A DNA stretch of 18,507 nt from Bacteroidales bacterium (GCA_004554665.1 SFKY01000047.1:1-18507); one strand, 5' to 3'; shown: positions 1 through 7,288, numbered from the stretch's first letter. Notes: generated from the sequence alone by a model not told the origin. Numbers and translations are program-made.

Positions 1-282
1 CATCTTTCACGTCGCTCTTGTGACCGGGAAGCTGCTTGATGAAATAGGGGTTGATAAGTTTCAGCTTGAAATGAGGTTCCAGTATGCGCCATACAGGAAC
101 CCAATAGACACTGGTACTTTCCATACCAACCTCCTGCACGTGATATGTGAGCATCAAATCACGCATTTCCTCAAGCTGATTTGTTAAAACACCATACTTT
201 TCTCAAAAATCTCACCCGTGCTACTCAGAATACAAAGAAATATGCTATCTTTGTGCACGTCAAGTCCGCATACTATTCTCAT
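1..282 (-). pseudogene. IS110-family transposase, 5' part, frameshifted and cut by the window edge
   Basis: This is the N-terminal RuvC-like part of a DEDD recombinase of the IS110 family. Reading minus from ATG 280-282 gives MRIVCGLDVHKDSIFLCILS and then hits a stop at 184-186 after 32 codons. Adding one A to the four-A run (plus-strand T at 198-201) restores a frame to the window edge, containing QEVGMESTSVYWVPVWRILE and NPYFIKQLPGHKSDVKD. In the repaired frame the acidic residues fall at D8, E55, D91 and D94, a spacing like the family's DEDD site. The C-terminal serine domain lies outside the window. IS110 enzymes are known to insert DNA using a bridge RNA encoded in the element. The frameshift suggests an inactive copy, but a sequencing error in the short run is possible. 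Confidence 0.88.
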
Positions 283-564
283 AAGCCTAACTTTTGAGGA
301 TTAAATAATAGGCCCCAAATATACAAAATTGTGACGAAAGAGCACGTATATAGGACAAGAATCTGTGGCGGACTTGACATTTTCTTATAGAAAACGCAAA
401 ATTTCGGGGAATGACATTTGTTTTTTATTTCGACGGGCTTATAATTCGGGAATTTTATGTAAATTTGCACAAGGTAAACGTCACCTTTACGATTTGGAAC
501 GATACCAATTGTATGGTGCAGGAAACCAATTGCGGCACCCATCAATCACTTTTGCCCTATATAC
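283..564. other. Noncoding flank of the IS110 element and upstream region of the 565 gene
   Basis: No convincing gene is seen in these 282 bases, which are more A+T-rich than the surroundings. In IS110-group elements the noncoding end upstream of the transposase encodes the bridge RNA, so part of this stretch may be that RNA on the minus strand; this is inference and the element end was not located. Visible structure: a minus-strand -7-like TATATTTG at 316-323; a perfect hairpin at 380-394 (arms of six, TTTTCT and AGAAAA); an 11-base inverted copy at 368-378 of transposase bases 259-269; and a plus-strand -7-like TAAATTTG at 460-467 that could serve the gene at 565, without a good -33 partner. 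Confidence 0.45.
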
Positions 565-1140
565 ATGCTGTGCAGACAATGGTTGGTAATCCTCGTCCTC
601 GCCTTGACAGGTGTGGTACAGATGGCCGGACAGACTCCCGTGAGTAACCGCGTGGAGGCTGTGGCAAGCCGATTGTCCAAAGATGCACGCATAGCCGCAC
701 GCTACCCCGACAGGCAACGCCACTGCGTGTACTTCGTAGAGAACAACCGCCTCTACCGCTTCGATGTGTTCAGGGACAAGTGTGAAGAGATACGCTTCAC
801 CAAAGGCTATCTGAAGATCAGAGACACGCACGTGGCCCAGCAGGGACGAGTGCTCTTTGTGACGGTGGACCGCGGCACGCTGTGCAACAATTACGCCACC
901 GACGGCCAGGCACTCTACCTGATCGACACGTTTACACAAAAAATGAAAGAGATAGCGGCGGGTTTTGACATCAGTAGGGGAAAAGCCAAAAACCAACCCT
1001 GTTTTACGGTCAAGAAAGCACACCAATGTATCGACCCCAGCCGCCAGCGCTGGAACGCCAAAAACCACTGCTATGACATGAGTGGCTCCATCCTCTCCCT
1101 ATCAGATACCTACACGGTGCGAATAGAGAAGAAAAGGTAA
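565..1140 (+). CDS. Secreted or periplasmic protein of unknown function, 191 aa
   Basis: I do not recognise this family. The protein opens with a clear export signal (MLCRQWLVILVLALTGVVQM, then AGQT), so the mature part should lie in the periplasm or outer envelope. There is no lipoprotein cysteine at the likely cleavage point and no further membrane segment. The mature region has four cysteines in its second half and alternating hydrophobic stretches such as VYFVENNRLYRFDVF and GRVLFVTVDRGTL, which look like beta strands. The ATG at 565 was chosen because it begins directly before the hydrophobic core. It stands alone: the IS110 end lies upstream, and the WYL regulator gene converges on it with 25 bases between stop codons. 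Codon use resembles the housekeeping genes of the window. Confidence 0.72.
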   Translation: MLCRQWLVILVLALTGVVQMAGQTPVSNRVEAVASRLSKDARIAARYPDRQRHCVYFVENNRLYRFDVFRDKCEEIRFTKGYLKIRDTHVAQQGRVLFVTVDRGTLCNNYATDGQALYLIDTFTQKMKEIAAGFDISRGKAKNQPCFTVKKAHQCIDPSRQRWNAKNHCYDMSGSILSLSDTYTVRIEKKR

Positions 1141-1165
1141 GGCTATCGCCAACTTACTGAATCGG

Positions 1166-2083
1166 CTATTCGCCAACCCTCTCCTCCTGTTGTTGTATCC
1201 TTGCGATACGTTCCCGCAAATATTGGCGGAAGCCATCGTCGCCCAACACCTCTATATCGTCATAGAGGCCAAGGACAAAGCGGCCTATGCCTACGTAGCT
1301 GCACACATCGAGCTGTAGACGCTGGCGGCCATCGCCATTGGGGGTAAGATGCGTGGCGGCACGGGGTACTTCCTCGCCCAAAAGATTGGCAGACAACTGG
1401 CCGAGGACAAGACTGACAGGATAGGTATCTTCGCCGCTGAACATGAAGGCATCGGTGTACACCTGCCGATGCTGCGACTCGTGGCTCCAAAGCATATCGA
1501 CCAACTGCACATCGGCCATACGCGAGACCTTGAAGGTCTTGTTCATGCCCGTGGAGATCTCATAGCAGCGCACATCCATATTGTCGTTCATAAACAGGAA
1601 CGGCTCCACCAACCGATCGGTGACCGAGCGGCTGTGGGGAGAGGAATAACCGCACAACTTGACGATGCGCTTGTACTTGATGGCCTCGTACAGTCTGGAC
1701 ACGCAACGCGATATACGCTCCTGATACTTCACATCGGTGAGGATGCGGAGGTCGTAAAACTTGTCGAGTTTCCTGCGGATGCTCTCCACCAGCGGATTGG
1801 TCTCGTCGGCGCCATCGGTGAGCCGGCGCAGGAGGATGGCTTCTTGCTCGGTAAAATCGATACGCTCGTGGAGCTTGCGGAAAAAAGGGGAATGGCGATC
1901 GAGACGATAGCAGGTGCCAGACTTGATGACACGGAAGCCTGCATCCCGGAAAAAATCGAGGTAATAATAAAGGTTGCGCAGGGAGATGCCCAGACGGTCG
2001 CACAGTTGGGCCGCTGTATAATCGTGGTTCTCGGTCATCAGCAGCAACAGATCCAGCTGCAATCCCAGTTTGTCGTGTCTCAT
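1166..2083 (-). CDS. WYL-domain transcriptional regulator with N-terminal helix-turn-helix
   Basis: A 305-residue protein of the YafY/WYL type. Residues about 7-60 form a winged HTH (AAQLCDRLGISLRNLYYYLD is the core, followed by a wing at GFRVIKSGTCYRL). Residues about 130-200 match the WYL ligand-sensing domain (IKYKRIVKLCGYSS, then RLVEPFLFM and DNMDVRCYEIS), and the rest matches the WYL C-terminal extension. The eponymous Trp-Tyr-Leu triad is replaced by Arg-Cys-Tyr around residues 172-174, as happens in divergent members. WYL proteins are often repressors or activators that answer to nucleic acids or DNA damage. The gene starts three bases after the rnhB stop, so the two are almost surely cotranscribed and perhaps translationally coupled. 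Ligand and targets cannot be told from sequence. Confidence 0.85.
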   Translation of the reverse strand: MRHDKLGLQLDLLLLMTENHDYTAAQLCDRLGISLRNLYYYLDFFRDAGFRVIKSGTCYRLDRHSPFFRKLHERIDFTEQEAILLRRLTDGADETNPLVESIRRKLDKFYDLRILTDVKYQERISRCVSRLYEAIKYKRIVKLCGYSSPHSRSVTDRLVEPFLFMNDNMDVRCYEISTGMNKTFKVSRMADVQLVDMLWSHESQHRQVYTDAFMFSGEDTYPVSLVLGQLSANLLGEEVPRAATHLTPNGDGRQRLQLDVCSYVGIGRFVLGLYDDIEVLGDDGFRQYLRERIARIQQQEERVGE

Positions 2084-2086
2084 GGC

Positions 2087-2701
2087 CTACTCTTGGAAAT
2101 CAAGACTCAGTTCGGTGCCCAGCAGATGGTAGCTCTTGCGATGATAGGGACTGATGCCGTGGAGCCGGATACCCTCGCGATGCCTGCGGGTAGGATAGCC
2201 CTTGTTGGAACGCCAATCGTACATGGGATATTCCTCATCCAGACGGTCCATATAGTCGTCGCGGAAGGTCTTGGCAAGGATGCTGGCTGCCGCTATGGCC
2301 TGATACTTGCCATCTCCCTTGACAATGGTGGTGTAAGGGAGGTCGTGGTAAGGCTGGAATCGGTTGCCGTCTACGATGATGGCCTCGGGGCGCACGGCCA
2401 ACTGGTCGAGCGCACGATGCATGGCAAGGAAACTGGCGTTGAGGATATTGATGCGGTCAATCTCCTCGGGTGTCACGATTCCCACTGCCCACGCCACAGC
2501 ATCGTGCACAATCTGGTCGCGAAGGGCATAACGCAACTTGACAGATAGCTGCTTGGAGTCGTTGAGCAGGGGATTATCATAATCGGAAGGCAATATCACT
2601 GCGGCCGCATAGACACTGCCGGCCAGACATCCGCGACCGGCCTCATCGCATCCAGCCTCGATGCAATCTGTATAAAAATGGCTCTGAAGTGGCATCTTCA
2701 T
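2087..2701 (-). CDS. rnhB: Ribonuclease HII
   Basis: RNase HII cleaves the RNA strand of RNA:DNA hybrids and starts removal of single ribonucleotides from DNA. All family motifs are present: GCDEAGRGCLAGSVYAAAVI with the catalytic Asp-Glu (D19, E20), LNDSKQLS, IIVDGNRF (D111) and KGDGKYQAIAAASILAKTFR followed by the fourth acid (D148). The 204-residue length is normal. The frame runs open upstream to a TTG at 2746, but that extension resembles nothing in the family, so I chose the ATG at 2701; the ATG at 2695 is an equal alternative. The WYL regulator follows three bases downstream. A candidate promoter lies in the 127-base gap shared with the divergent gene at 2829. Confidence 0.96.
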   Translation of the reverse strand: MKMPLQSHFYTDCIEAGCDEAGRGCLAGSVYAAAVILPSDYDNPLLNDSKQLSVKLRYALRDQIVHDAVAWAVGIVTPEEIDRINILNASFLAMHRALDQLAVRPEAIIVDGNRFQPYHDLPYTTIVKGDGKYQAIAAASILAKTFRDDYMDRLDEEYPMYDWRSNKGYPTRRHREGIRLHGISPYHRKSYHLLGTELSLDFQE

Positions 2702-2763
2702 ATCTATTTTGGTTAAAGAACGTTTAAATCCACCCTCTTTTAACAATTAAAGTTTGTTTATTG

Positions 2764-2808
2764 AACTTTTTGTGCAAACTATACGTGTAGTTTTGCCCCT
2801 GTAAACAA
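2764..2808. promoter_or_regulatory. Divergent promoter region between rnhB and the 2829 gene
   Basis: Plus strand: TAGTTTTG at 2788-2795 fits the Bacteroidetes -7 consensus TAnnTTTG and lies 33 bases before the ATG at 2829; the nearest TTG (2761-2763) is spaced too far, so the -33 match is poor. Minus strand: TATAGTTTGC (2783 down to 2774) resembles a -7 box for rnhB, with TTG (2806-2808 read in reverse) 22 bases upstream. The two boxes form an imperfect palindrome (GCAAACTA, six bases, TAGTTTTGC), so the promoters are almost back to back and may compete or share a regulator. Confidence 0.45.
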
Positions 2809-2828
2809 GAAACATAACACCTGAAAAG

Positions 2829-3101
2829 ATGAAAAGAGAAATGGCAATATCACAAACACCCTGCTCATGGAGCATGCTGCATCAGTTGCACACAATGGTC
2901 AAGGCACCCTTCGCTGCACTTGCCAAGTATTACAGCCACGTGCTGGAGCGCGAAATCAGCATCCGGCAGACCCTGCTGCTACTCAACGCCCAGACAGCCT
3001 TTTTCTTTGCTGTGCTCCCGGCCGACGGTCCACTCGCACTCCGCGCTCTCTGTTGCGGCTGGTTTGCCTATGCAGTGCTGAAATGCAAGCAGGCACTCTG
3101 A
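2829..3101 (+). CDS. Small membrane-associated protein of unknown function, 90 aa
   Basis: I recognise this only as the kind of short conserved hypothetical protein seen in Bacteroidales. Residues about 25-48 form an amphipathic stretch (KAPFAALAKYYSHVLEREIS). Residues about 47-84 are largely hydrophobic (QTLLLLNAQTAFFFAVL, then RALCCGWFAYAVLK), which suggests one or two short membrane helices. A -7-like TAGTTTTG lies 33 bases upstream of the ATG, the leader is A-rich as expected for Bacteroidetes translation starts, and the gene is monocistronic, ending 46 bases from the converging sufS stop. An alternative start is M5 at 2841. No function is proposed. Confidence 0.65.
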   Translation: MKREMAISQTPCSWSMLHQLHTMVKAPFAALAKYYSHVLEREISIRQTLLLLNAQTAFFFAVLPADGPLALRALCCGWFAYAVLKCKQAL

Positions 3102-3124
3102 CCCGTCAGCCCTCACATGGAGCC

Positions 3125-3148
3125 ATGCCCGGCAAGCATTCAGGGCAT
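3125..3148. terminator. Inverted repeat between convergent genes, weak bidirectional terminator candidate
   Basis: ATGCCC at 3125-3130 and GGGCAT at 3143-3148 form a six-base perfect stem with a 12-base loop in the gap between the 2829 gene and sufS, touching the sufS stop codon. No U-rich tract follows on either strand, so intrinsic termination is uncertain. Confidence 0.25.
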
Positions 3149-4362
3149 CAGAACATGCGGGCCACGCGGCGGATGCCGTCTACCAGCGCGTCTACCTCGT
3201 CGCGTGTGTTGTACAGTGCAAACGAGGCCCGCACAGTGCCCAATATGCCCAAACGGTCTATAAGCGGCTGGGCGCAATGATGCCCAGTGCGCACGGCAAT
3301 GCCCAGACGGTCGAGCAGTGTGCCCATATCCATGTGGTGGATATCACCCACCAGAAAACTGATGACAGCATCCTTGTCGGCTGCGTTACCGTAGATACGC
3401 AACCCGTCAATTTGCTGGAGCTGCTGGGTGGCATAGCGGGTGAGGTCTTGCTCATGACGGGCAATATTGTCCATCCCCAACCGCTCCATGTAGGCAATGG
3501 CCTTAGCCAAGCCGTTGGTGGCCACGTAATCGGGGGTGCCGGCCTCAAACTTCAGCGGCGGACGCTCAAACGTGGTGCGCTCGAAACTGACATTCTCTAT
3601 CATCTCGCCGCCGCCCTGATAGGGAGGCAACTTCTCCAGCCAAGCCTCTTTGCCATACAATACGCCCACACCGGTGGGACCATACATCTTATGGCCGCTG
3701 AAAGCGTAGAAATCGCAGTCCATCCGCTGCACGTCTATCGGAATGTGGGGAGCACTCTGCGCACCATCCACCAGCACCGGCACATCGTGGGCATGGGCTA
3801 TACGGATTATCCGTTCCACGGGATTGACCGTTCCCAGCACGTTGCTCACATGACATACACTCACCATGCGTGTACGGTCTGTAAACAGTCGCTCGTATTC
3901 GTCTATGAGCAGCTCACCCTTATCATTCATCGGTATCACCTTGATGACAATGCCACGCTTGGCGGCCTGCAACTGCCAGGGCACAATGTTGGAATGGTGC
4001 TCCATGACAGATACGATGACCTCGTCGCCCGCTTGCATCTGAGACTCGGCGAACGTAGCTGCCACAAGGTTGATTCCCTCTGTGGTGCCACGGGTAAAAA
4101 CTATTTCTGTCATATTTGCGGCATGGATAAAGCGGCGCACAGTTTCCCGGGCTGCCTCATGCAGTTCCGTAGCCTGTTGCGACATCCAATGTACGCCGCG
4201 ATGCACATTGGAGTTGACATTCAGATATTCATCGCGCATGGCATCGAGCACGCACAGAGGCTTCTGCGTGGTCGCTCCATTGTCAAGATAGACCAATGGT
4301 CTGCCGTAAATCTGGCGTGAGAGGATGGGGAAATCCGCACGCACTTGCTGTATATCGTACAT
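3148..4362 (-). CDS. sufS: Cysteine desulfurase SufS (group II)
   Basis: SufS is a PLP enzyme that takes sulfur from L-cysteine as an enzyme-bound persulfide and passes it to the SufBCD scaffold. The 404 residues match full-length family members. Seen in order: the N-terminal PLVYLDNGATTQKP motif, EHHSN with the PLP-stacking histidine (H122), VDGAQSAPH, the PLP-binding lysine K225 in SGHKMYGPTG, and the catalytic cysteine C363 in RTGHHCAQPL. The RxGHHC context is typical of SufS-type rather than IscS-type enzymes. It is the last gene of the suf operon, nine bases after the sufD stop. No sufE or sufU partner is visible in this window, so the sulfur acceptor must be encoded elsewhere or be absent. 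Confidence 0.97.
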   Translation of the reverse strand: MYDIQQVRADFPILSRQIYGRPLVYLDNGATTQKPLCVLDAMRDEYLNVNSNVHRGVHWMSQQATELHEAARETVRRFIHAANMTEIVFTRGTTEGINLVAATFAESQMQAGDEVIVSVMEHHSNIVPWQLQAAKRGIVIKVIPMNDKGELLIDEYERLFTDRTRMVSVCHVSNVLGTVNPVERIIRIAHAHDVPVLVDGAQSAPHIPIDVQRMDCDFYAFSGHKMYGPTGVGVLYGKEAWLEKLPPYQGGGEMIENVSFERTTFERPPLKFEAGTPDYVATNGLAKAIAYMERLGMDNIARHEQDLTRYATQQLQQIDGLRIYGNAADKDAVISFLVGDIHHMDMGTLLDRLGIAVRTGHHCAQPLIDRLGILGTVRASFALYNTRDEVDALVDGIRRVARMF

Positions 4363-4371
4363 ACTGACTGA

Positions 4372-5715
4372 CTATTTACACAATTTACACCCGTCGCACT
4401 TGTTGAGCTCACCACGGAAACGCTTCTCAACCAGATAGTGCAGCCGGTCCTTGAGCGGCTCCAGTTGAATGTTGTCTATCACCTCGTTGACAAAGGCAAA
4501 CTCAAGCAGGAGTTTGGCTTCCTTCAGGCTGATGCCACGCTGACGCATATAGAAGAGGGCGGCATCGTTGAGCTGGCCCACGGTGCTGCCATGCGCACAT
4601 TTTACGTCGTCCGCATAGATTTCCAACATCGGTTGGGTAAACATCCGCGCCCTTTTCGTGGCACAGAGGTTCTGATTGGTCTCCTGCGATACCGTCTTCT
4701 GTGCCCCATGACGCACCAATACCTTTCCTGCAAAAGCACCCACGGCCTCGCCGTCAAGCACATACTTATAGAGTTCGTTACTGGTACAGTGGCCAGCCTG
4801 ATGGTCGATCAGCGTATTGTTATCCACACGCTGGTCTTTGTCGGCTATCACACAACCGTTGCACCGGCACTCCGCCCCATCGCCCTTGAAGACAAGGTCA
4901 AGCCTGTTGCAGGTCACGCCATTGTGAAGTGTGATGACATTGTGGTTAACCCTACTGTCTGCTTGCTGCTCGATATAGACATTACTGGTACGTGTATTCA
5001 GCAGATGGGTTTCCTCCAGACAGTAGAGGTCGAGGCTGGCATTCACCCCCACAAAAGCCTCTATCACCTGGGTGGCAAGGAAGCGCCTGTTGTCGGCTGC
5101 ATGATCGCAGAAGAGGAACTTGGCCTCTGCTCCTTGCTCCATGATGATGAGCACACGACGGTTGACCATCAGGTCGACATCGGAACGGAGAATGTTGAGT
5201 ACTTGGATGGTGCGATCTACCTTGACATTTTTGGGCACATAGATAAACAGTCCGTCTTGCGCCAGCATCGTATTCAGCGCCACAATGCCATCGCTATCGG
5301 TCCGAGCCAGTCGCCCGTAATAGCGGGAAACCAACTCGGGCTGCTCCGTGGCAATGCGGGACAGCGAATCGACGATGACTCCCTCGGGCAGACGAGCCTG
5401 AGGAAGCTGTTGGGTATAAAAACTGTCGTTGACGACAAAATAAAGGGAAGTGCTCAAGTTAGGAACATCGCACTTGAAAGCATCATAAGGATTGACAGGG
5501 ATATCCAAACGGTTGAGGTTGAGCCCATAATCGGGCTCAAACAGTCGTGGAATATCCGTGTATTTATAACGCTCCTCCTTGCGGGTGGGGAATCCTTTGG
5601 CCTTGAAATCCAAAAATGCCCGGTCACGCAATTCGTTAAGAGGAGCGGAAGAATGTGCCTTGATTATCTGGGCACATTGCTCATAGAGTTGGATATATTG
5701 TCGCTCGCTACTCAT
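4372..5715 (-). CDS. sufD: Fe-S cluster assembly protein SufD
   Basis: SufD is a beta-helix scaffold subunit that pairs with SufB and SufC to build Fe-S clusters. The 447-residue protein has the helical N-terminal region (FPTRKEERYKYTDIPRLFEP), the central beta-helix, and the conserved C-terminal block DDVKCAHGSTVGQLNDAALF, where H375 matches the histidine implicated as a cluster ligand in E. coli SufD. It lies 11 bases after the sufC stop and nine before sufS. Unusually cysteine-rich for the family: an AECRCNGC patch at 282-288 and an extreme C-terminal tail C440-x2-C443-x2-C446 just before the stop. Such a tail could bind metal or sulfur; that part is inference. Confidence 0.96.
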   Translation of the reverse strand: MSSERQYIQLYEQCAQIIKAHSSAPLNELRDRAFLDFKAKGFPTRKEERYKYTDIPRLFEPDYGLNLNRLDIPVNPYDAFKCDVPNLSTSLYFVVNDSFYTQQLPQARLPEGVIVDSLSRIATEQPELVSRYYGRLARTDSDGIVALNTMLAQDGLFIYVPKNVKVDRTIQVLNILRSDVDLMVNRRVLIIMEQGAEAKFLFCDHAADNRRFLATQVIEAFVGVNASLDLYCLEETHLLNTRTSNVYIEQQADSRVNHNVITLHNGVTCNRLDLVFKGDGAECRCNGCVIADKDQRVDNNTLIDHQAGHCTSNELYKYVLDGEAVGAFAGKVLVRHGAQKTVSQETNQNLCATKRARMFTQPMLEIYADDVKCAHGSTVGQLNDAALFYMRQRGISLKEAKLLLEFAFVNEVIDNIQLEPLKDRLHYLVEKRFRGELNKCDGCKLCK

Positions 5716-5726
5716 GTCACCTTATT

Positions 5727-6491
5727 CTATCCCATTGTTTCTTCTTCGACCTCAGCCTTGATCCAATCGTAGCCTCGCTGCTCTATCTCCTTGGCCAGTT
5801 CGGGACCTGCACTTTTCACAATCTTACCTTTATACAGCACATGCACCACACTCGGCTTGATCATGTCCAGCAACCGCTCATAATGCGTGATTACAATGGC
5901 AGCAGTCTCGGCTGTGTGCATCTTGTTGACACCATCGGCCACAATGCGCATGGCATCCACGTCGAGCCCAGAGTCGGTCTCATCGAGGATGCTGAGCTTG
6001 GGCTCCAGCATCGCCATCTGGAAGATTTCATTGCGCTTCTTCTCGCCTCCAGAGAAACCCTCATTCACACTGCGCCGTGAGAGTTTGCTGTCCAATTCGA
6101 CAATCTTGCGTTTCTCACGCATCAGTTTGATGAAGTCGCTGGCATTAAGCGGTTCCTGTCCCCAGTATTCGCGCTTGGCATTGACAGCCGCCCGCATGAA
6201 GTTGGTCATGGAAACACCAGGTATCTCAACTGGATATTGGAACGAGAGAAACAATCCCTCGCACGCACGCTCCTCCGGCTTCATCTGCAAAAGGTCTTTC
6301 CCGTTGAAATAAGCCTCGCCCGCTGTCACCGTATAGAGCGGATTGCCCGTGAGAACGGCCGAAAGCGTGGACTTGCCCGAACCATTGGGACCCATGATGG
6401 CATGAATCTCACCGTCGTTGATGGTAAGGTTGATGCCCTTTAATATTTCTTTACCTGCGATTTCCGCATGTAGATTTCTTACTTCCAACAT
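5727..6491 (-). CDS. sufC: Fe-S cluster assembly ATPase SufC
   Basis: SufC is the soluble ABC-type ATPase of the SufBCD complex; ATP binding is thought to open the SufB-SufD interface for cluster assembly. The 254 residues contain Walker A GPNGSGKS (34-41), the SufC-type signature SGGEKKRNE (147-155), Walker B with catalytic glutamate in LSILDETDSGLDVD (D170, E171) and the switch histidine H203 in VITHYERLL. There are no membrane segments, as expected. It follows the beta-barrel gene by 23 bases and precedes sufD by 11, so it sits in the same transcript. Confidence 0.97.
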   Translation of the reverse strand: MLEVRNLHAEIAGKEILKGINLTINDGEIHAIMGPNGSGKSTLSAVLTGNPLYTVTAGEAYFNGKDLLQMKPEERACEGLFLSFQYPVEIPGVSMTNFMRAAVNAKREYWGQEPLNASDFIKLMREKRKIVELDSKLSRRSVNEGFSGGEKKRNEIFQMAMLEPKLSILDETDSGLDVDAMRIVADGVNKMHTAETAAIVITHYERLLDMIKPSVVHVLYKGKIVKSAGPELAKEIEQRGYDWIKAEVEEETMG

Positions 6492-6514
6492 GATATATCG
6501 TCTTTTTAATTTTG

Positions 6515-7288
6515 TTAATACAAATCGAGCAGTTCTTGTATGAGTCCTCGCTTATCCCCTTCAGTGAAATGAAAAGGGAAGTCGACTTTAAGACCCATGC
6601 TGAGTACATGGCGATGGGGCTGGCCGTGATAGGTTGTGGGGTTGCCCTGCCGGTTGTCGGTATAGGTGGCGTGGTAGTGTGAGGCCAACGCCAAACGATA
6701 GCTGTACTCTACCTGCAGAGCTATGCAGGAGAAGATATAGATATCTGTTCCTACGACAGGGCCCGTGCTGAACCGCGGTGTACGTATCTGGCCTTGCACA
6801 TGGTATGCGTAATTAAATGCGCCCTGCGTAACTCCCATATCCAGATGGTTGCGCTCGGTATCGAAAGCCCAGAGTACTTCTGCTCCCAGATAGGGCTGTA
6901 TCCACCAGTATGCAGGTGCTGGCCGCCAGCGGCCACCCAGCGATATCTCGCTTAGACTATAACTGGTATCGCCCTTGAGTAGCGTCAGCTCCTCGTGCTC
7001 GTATCCAGCCTTGATACCAATCTGCGTGCCGGACACGAAATACTCGGCACGCAGCCGAGTTGCCATGCCCAGCTGCGATGTCGATCCACTCCGGTACAGG
7101 GGCAGATTTCCACCATAGATGCCAGCATGGGCTACGGCGCTGCCGCCAATGTGGGCATCGATGGCCCATCGCGGGGTGAAGTCGTCTTTGTACTCGCCTT
7201 GCCGCTTATATCTTTGGCTGGCCTGAGCCATTGCGACCGTAAATGTGCAGAGACAGCACAACAGCATATAGATGGTATGTCGCATCAT
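6515..7288 (-). CDS. Outer-membrane beta-barrel protein embedded in the suf operon
   Basis: A 257-residue exported protein: signal peptide MMRHTIYMLLCCLCTFTVAM with a likely cleavage after AMA or AQA, then repeated amphipathic beta strands with aromatic belts (SQLGMATRLRAEYFV, TQIGIKAGYEHEELTL, ALQVEYSYRLALASHYH, HVLSMGLKVDFPFHF). This is the pattern of a small OmpA- or OmpW-like barrel; I cannot name a family. Some 8-10 transmembrane strands fit the length. Its start codon lies one base after the sufB stop and its stop 23 bases before sufC, so it is locked into the operon and probably translated by coupling from sufB. M2 at 7285 is an equally good start. A role linked to iron supply or envelope state is inference from position only. 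Confidence 0.82.
   Translation of the reverse strand: MMRHTIYMLLCCLCTFTVAMAQASQRYKRQGEYKDDFTPRWAIDAHIGGSAVAHAGIYGGNLPLYRSGSTSQLGMATRLRAEYFVSGTQIGIKAGYEHEELTLLKGDTSYSLSEISLGGRWRPAPAYWWIQPYLGAEVLWAFDTERNHLDMGVTQGAFNYAYHVQGQIRTPRFSTGPVVGTDIYIFSCIALQVEYSYRLALASHYHATYTDNRQGNPTTYHGQPHRHVLSMGLKVDFPFHFTEGDKRGLIQELLDLY

Noticed and set aside
487..1068. 193-codon minus-strand frame opposite the 565 gene
   Set aside because: The plus strand has a proper signal peptide and start; the minus product has no such features.
1349..2548. 399-codon plus-strand frame across the WYL gene and rnhB
   Set aside because: Antisense shadow of two genes with clear motifs; no family features and it crosses their junction.
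2702..2746. N-terminal extension of rnhB to a TTG codon
   Set aside because: The added residues do not resemble RNase HII, and ATG codons at 2701 and 2695 fit the family start.
4438..5772. 444-codon plus-strand frame opposite sufD
   Set aside because: Antisense to sufD; the product shows no domain and the complementary strand has strong SufD motifs.
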